Assembly: GCA_031266895.1 (NCBI GenBank)
Contig: JAISAD010000079.1
Location: forward strand, 1-10,498
From: Bacteroidales bacterium
GTDB taxonomy: Bacteria; Bacteroidota; Bacteroidia; Bacteroidales; WCHB1-69
DNA: 10,498 nt
Direction of reading: 5' to 3'
Shown here: in pieces, positions 7,525 through 10,498 of the stretch
Position numbering within the stretch: the stretch's first letter is position 1
Layout: each line of letters begins with the position of its first letter
The notes under the pieces: generated by a model
Told to the model about the DNA's origin: nothing
Database searches by the model: none
What the model saw: the letters and a program-made list of their open reading frames with translations, nothing else
Made by a program: the position numbers and the translations under genes

Positions 7525-7532
7525 TTTTTTTT
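7488..7532 (+). terminator. Probable intrinsic terminator at the lptC stop codon
   Basis: CAGGCC (7488-7493) pairs exactly with GGCCTG (7516-7521), and the TAG stop and eight Ts (7525-7532) follow directly. Inside the 22-nt loop a small TGC-GAA-GCA hairpin can add to or compete with the stem. The stem lies in the lptC coding end. It probably ends the coaX-to-lptC transcript, so the next gene would need its own promoter or readthrough. Confidence 0.5.
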
Positions 7533-7568
7533 CTCCTGTTTTTATCGGATAAATAATGCGCTAAAATT

Positions 7569-8852
7569 ATGTCTGCGAATAAATTACATAACCAAATCCT
7601 TTTTACCAAATTAAGAAAAACATATCCTGTTTTTACTTACGAAAGTTATGATTTTCAGTACCGAGACAATGAAATCAAGATACAGTTCCGATTTACAGTC
7701 GGGAATGATATTATTTTTCAACCTGTCATGCGGTTGTCGCTGGCAAATTATGCGCAGTCGGCTATAAAAGATGCCGAAATTGCCGGCCTGGTCTTTCATA
7801 TTGGAATGATTGAATTGATAAGCTATTGGAAATCAATATGTTCTCCTGTTATTAGGATAGAAGCGCACTCTTTAACTCCTGTTCAACAAGCGTGGTGGCG
7901 CAAACTCTATTACAAGGGATTAGGAGAATTTTTTTACCATAATGACATAACGGTTACGGCTAAAGATTTGTTTGCTTTTGCTTTTTCAGAAGAGGCTAAG
8001 CCTGTTGAGCTGTTTCATTTTCAATATATTAAAGATAACGAGCGAGTTATTGTTCCCATTGGGGGCGGTAAAGATTCGGTAGTTACCCTCGAAGAGTTGC
8101 GCCTGCAAAGTCAAGTACTTCCATTTATCGTCAATCCACGGGGTGCTACCCTTGATTGTGCCCGCATTGCCGGTTTTGACCCTGCGGGGGAGGTTGTAAT
8201 TTTGTACCGTGAAATTGCGCCACAGCTTTTGGAGTTGAATAAACAGAATTTTTTGAATGGGCACACCCCTTTCTCGGCTATGCTGGCTTTTTACACTTTG
8301 CTGGTAAGCTATGGAACAGCCACGCGCTGTATAGCCCTTTCTAATGAATTGAGCGCCAACGAGCCAACCATTCCGGGCACTGACATCAATCATCAATACT
8401 CCAAATCGCTGGAATTTGAAGAAGACTTTAGGCTCTATGTAAAGGAAAATATGAATGACTGTGCCCACTACTTCAGCTATTTGCGATCGTTGGATGAGTT
8501 GCAGATTGCCGAAAAGTTTGCGCAATACAGGCAATACCATTCCGTTTTCAAAAGCTGTAATGCAGGGAGTAAGGAAAATAGATGGTGCTGTGCCTGTTCC
8601 AAATGCCTTTTTGCCTATCTTATTTTATCGCCATTTCTTACTGATGGAGAGCTGTTTGCCATTTTTGGTGAAGACTTGCTCAATAAGCCCGAAATGCAAC
8701 AATATTTTGATGAATTGTGCGGCATTGCTCCCAATAAACCTTTTGAGTGTGTCGGTTCAATAGCTGAAGTAAACCGCGCCATTACCATGATTTTGGAAGA
8801 TCGAAAGGATAAATTTCTGATCAAAAGGTATGTTCAATTCCTCTCCAGGTAA
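7569..8852 (+). CDS. MurL-like PP-loop ATP-dependent enzyme (putative muropeptide Glu epimerase)
   Basis: The 427-residue cytosolic protein has a PP-loop type nucleotide site, IGGGKDSVVTLE (164-175), typical of enzymes that split ATP into AMP and PPi. It also shows KGLGEFFYHN (116-125), NPRGATLD (189-196), LNGHTPFSAMLAF (229-241), SNELSANE (258-265), NHQYSKSLEFEEDF (274-287), a Cys cluster (C330, C340, C341, C343, C346) and FECVG (392-396). From memory this order (GLGEFxY, GGGKDS, NHQxSK, Cys cluster, FECVG) matches MurL of Xanthomonas, which converts UDP-MurNAc-L-Ala-L-Glu to the D-Glu form using ATP. No database check was possible, and a Bacteroidota homologue could act on another substrate. 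It starts 44 nt after lptC beyond a probable terminator, and its last 19 nt overlap convergent folD. The family is fairly well supported; the exact reaction is inferred. Confidence 0.65.
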   Translation: MSANKLHNQILFTKLRKTYPVFTYESYDFQYRDNEIKIQFRFTVGNDIIFQPVMRLSLANYAQSAIKDAEIAGLVFHIGMIELISYWKSICSPVIRIEAHSLTPVQQAWWRKLYYKGLGEFFYHNDITVTAKDLFAFAFSEEAKPVELFHFQYIKDNERVIVPIGGGKDSVVTLEELRLQSQVLPFIVNPRGATLDCARIAGFDPAGEVVILYREIAPQLLELNKQNFLNGHTPFSAMLAFYTLLVSYGTATRCIALSNELSANEPTIPGTDINHQYSKSLEFEEDFRLYVKENMNDCAHYFSYLRSLDELQIAEKFAQYRQYHSVFKSCNAGSKENRWCCACSKCLFAYLILSPFLTDGELFAIFGEDLLNKPEMQQYFDELCGIAPNKPFECVGSIAEVNRAITMILEDRKDKFLIKRYVQFLSR

Positions 8853-9688
8853 ATTTCGAAAATATTTTGCATTAGTGAAGTGATTGTCATAGGTCCTACG
8901 CCGCCGGGGACAGGAGTAATGGCTGCTGCTTTGGCTTCGAGGTCGGGCAGATGACAAGCCATGTAGAGGTCTCCGCACAACTTGTTGTCTATATAATTAA
9001 TTGCTACATCCACCACTGTTACGCCCGGTTTTAGCATGTCGGGCGTAACTGCGCCGGGGCAGCCCATTGCCAGCACGAGGATATCGGCCTGTTGCACCAT
9101 GTCTGCTAAATTGCGACTTTGTGTGTGACAGAGTGTAACTGTAGCATTTTCGCGAAGCAGCAATTGCGCCACAGGTTTGCCCACCAGATTGCTGCGTCCA
9201 ACTACTACAGCATGCTTGCCAGCAATTTCCACATGTCCATAACGCAGCAATGATAGGATGCCGCGCGGCGTGCATGGCAATATTGCCTTTTCGCCGCAAC
9301 TGAATTTACCTGCATTTATCGGATGCAGCCCATCTACGTCTTTTCGATAATCAATAGTATTTAATATTTTTTCAGTATCAATATGTTGTGGCAGCGGAAG
9401 TTGCACTAAAATAGCATCAACTGTAACATCCCGATTCAACTCGTCTATAGTGGCGATCAGCGCCTCTTGAGTAACTGTTTCTGGCAGATGATGCGTATCA
9501 CTTTCTATGCCAAGTTCAGCACTTGTTTTGCCCTTATTACGCACGTAAGAAGCACTGTTCGGATCCTCACCCACCAGCACTAACGCTATTTTCGGCGCTC
9601 TTCCGCGCCGGGCACTTATGGCACTAATGTCGGCTGCCAAACCGGTCTTAATCTCTTTTGCCAATGCGGTACCGCTGATAATGTTCAT
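8834..9688 (-). CDS. folD: Methylenetetrahydrofolate dehydrogenase / cyclohydrolase
   Basis: FolD interconverts 5,10-methylene-, methenyl- and 10-formyl-tetrahydrofolate with NADP, supplying one-carbon units for purines among others (compare purD on the left). The 284-residue protein has the expected size. Motifs: VGEDPNSASYVRNK (39-52) with the catalytic Y48 and K52 of the YxxxK motif, QLPLP (96-100), KDVDG (116-120), the Rossmann loop VGRSNLVGKP (163-172) and PVPGGVGPMT (259-268). The ATG at 9686-9688 gives the usual beginning. The segment between GDL (239-241) and the PVPGG loop appears a few residues longer than in typical FolD. The gene begins 21 nt after the phosphofructokinase stop, so both are probably cotranscribed. 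Its stop (TGA, 8834-8836) lies inside the end of the convergent murL-like gene. No Shine-Dalgarno site precedes the start. Confidence 0.97.
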   Translation of the reverse strand: MNIISGTALAKEIKTGLAADISAISARRGRAPKIALVLVGEDPNSASYVRNKGKTSAELGIESDTHHLPETVTQEALIATIDELNRDVTVDAILVQLPLPQHIDTEKILNTIDYRKDVDGLHPINAGKFSCGEKAILPCTPRGILSLLRYGHVEIAGKHAVVVGRSNLVGKPVAQLLLRENATVTLCHTQSRNLADMVQQADILVLAMGCPGAVTPDMLKPGVTVVDVAINYIDNKLCGDLYMACHLPDLEAKAAAITPVPGGVGPMTITSLMQNIFEIYLERN

Positions 9689-9709
9689 GATGCTTTGTTT
9701 TATAATGTT

Positions 9710-10498
9710 TTATTGAGGAATGACAATTGGAAATTCAGTATTAAATTCCATTCTGCAAGGGTAGCCAAGTATATGTTTCAGAAAATCAATATATTGATCG
9801 GTAAAGCAAAATTCGTTGGCATTATAGTAGCTAGCAGGCAGAGACTGGTTTCCAATGTTGCCCATGTCAATGGTGTCTGTATGATACTCTTCCAACTCAT
9901 TATAATCTACAATGTTTTTCATTACCGGCATTTTACCATATTCACCGCGCAGCAGCAAATCTACCACCTTATCGGCCAGTGTAGAGGTCAAACGACGGTC
10001 ATACTCGCAGCATTTGCCTGCGCGGGGAATGTAGCCCGAAATTTGTCCGCGTGCTTCAATCCCCAGCTTTTTGGAAATATCGGAAGCAATTACGCCACTT
10101 ATGCCGCCAAAACGCGGGTGTCCGTATTCGTCAAGGTCAGGACTGGCATAAACCATATCCAGCAATTGTTTTTCCTCATTCCACCAGCGTACTCCTTCGG
10201 AAACGGCAATAATCAAACTACGTTTCGGGTTACGCATAAATTTTTCTCTTACCATTTCAAAAAAGAACTCTTTACGCTCGTGCGTCATCTCTATCTCAGG
10301 AATCAAGGCCATTTGAGCGCCACCAAATACAGCACTGCCAGTGAGCCAACCGGCATTTCTGCCCATAACTTCCAGCACCATGATGCGCTGGTGCGATTCG
10401 TTAGTAGTATGTAATTTACTGGTCATCTTTTTGATAGCACGCGCTGCGGAGGGAAACCCGGGACAGAGCGAAGTTTTATTGTTTTTCCCATTGTAATG
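9710..10498 (-). CDS. pfkA: 6-phosphofructokinase, C-terminal two thirds (runs off right edge)
   Basis: The enzyme phosphorylates fructose 6-phosphate in glycolysis, with ATP or PPi as donor. About 262 codons are open to the window edge and the stop is TAA at 9710-9712. Seen: CPGFPSAARAI (from about 10465), the signature VMGRNAGWL (about 10369-10341), IIAVSEGV, FGGISGVIASDI, SGYIPRAG and DRRLTSTLAD. An internal ATG at 10426 is not the true start, as the homology continues upstream of it. The CPGFPSA form resembles the PPi or mixed-substrate branch more than E. coli PfkA, but the donor-determining GGDD/GGDG motif is outside the window. The codons at 10475-10498 read HYNGKNNK where TIDND plus linker is expected, while another frame reads KTI at 10477-10485, so an indel or assembly fault near the edge is likely. 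folD follows 21 nt downstream. Confidence 0.85.
   Translation of the reverse strand, partial: HYNGKNNKTSLCPGFPSAARAIKKMTSKLHTTNESHQRIMVLEVMGRNAGWLTGSAVFGGAQMALIPEIEMTHERKEFFFEMVREKFMRNPKRSLIIAVSEGVRWWNEEKQLLDMVYASPDLDEYGHPRFGGISGVIASDISKKLGIEARGQISGYIPRAGKCCEYDRRLTSTLADKVVDLLLRGEYGKMPVMKNIVDYNELEEYHTDTIDMGNIGNQSLPASYYNANEFCFTDQYIDFLKHILGYPCRMEFNTEFPIVIPQ

Noticed and set aside
7986..8540. 184-codon minus-strand frame inside the MurL-like gene
   Set aside because: It is antisense to a gene with clear conserved motifs and shows no recognisable features of its own.
9695..10414. 239-codon plus-strand reading frame opposite the phosphofructokinase gene
   Set aside because: It lies entirely antisense to a strongly recognised gene, its translation shows no domain, and its composition fits a shadow frame.
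1..10498. CRISPR arrays, tRNA or rRNA genes, transposases, phage genes, attachment sites
   Set aside because: No regular repeat-spacer pattern, RNA-gene signature or mobile-element protein was seen; the genes are core metabolic and envelope genes.

Overview
The window looks like a chromosomal segment from a member of the Bacteroidota, most likely the Bacteroidales. This rests on the kind of genes present (a Bacteroidetes-type Lnt, an LptC lipoprotein beside a conserved outer-membrane protein and a TPR protein, and a PepP-type M24B peptidase). It is supported by nearly complete absence of Shine-Dalgarno sites, A/T-rich leaders, and promoter-like boxes ending in TTTGC. No mobile element, tRNA, rRNA or CRISPR array was seen. 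Coding density is high and the three gene blocks are separated by changes of strand.

Left block (1-3143, minus strand, transcribed right to left): an M24B Xaa-Pro aminopeptidase, then purD (purine synthesis), then the N-terminal third of lnt (lipoprotein N-acylation), which runs off the left edge. Gaps of 68 and 19 nt fit one operon.

Divergent spacer (3144-3414): it carries two nearly identical 25-nt promoter-like boxes, one per strand, each just ahead of the start codon it would serve. A hairpin followed by a T-run sits upstream of the right-hand box.

Middle block (3415-8852, plus strand): coaX (type III pantothenate kinase, with an unusual Gln at a normally Asp catalytic position), overlapping a predicted outer-membrane beta-barrel protein, then a secreted TPR protein and lipoprotein LptC (LPS transport). 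A probable intrinsic terminator overlaps the lptC stop. After it comes a 427-aa PP-loop protein resembling the ATP-dependent muropeptide epimerase MurL. The theme is cell-envelope assembly: LPS transport, an outer-membrane protein, possible peptidoglycan precursor modification and, on the left, lipoprotein maturation.

Right block (8834-10498, minus strand): a 6-phosphofructokinase whose N-terminal part lies outside the window, followed after 21 nt by folD. folD converges on and overlaps the murL-like gene by 19 nt. The last 25 or so bases at the right edge do not encode the expected phosphofructokinase active-site motif in the open frame, which suggests an indel or assembly problem there.

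The strongest leads are the MurL-like enzyme in a Bacteroidota background, the altered CoaX active site, the paired divergent promoter boxes and the possible lesion in the phosphofructokinase gene.
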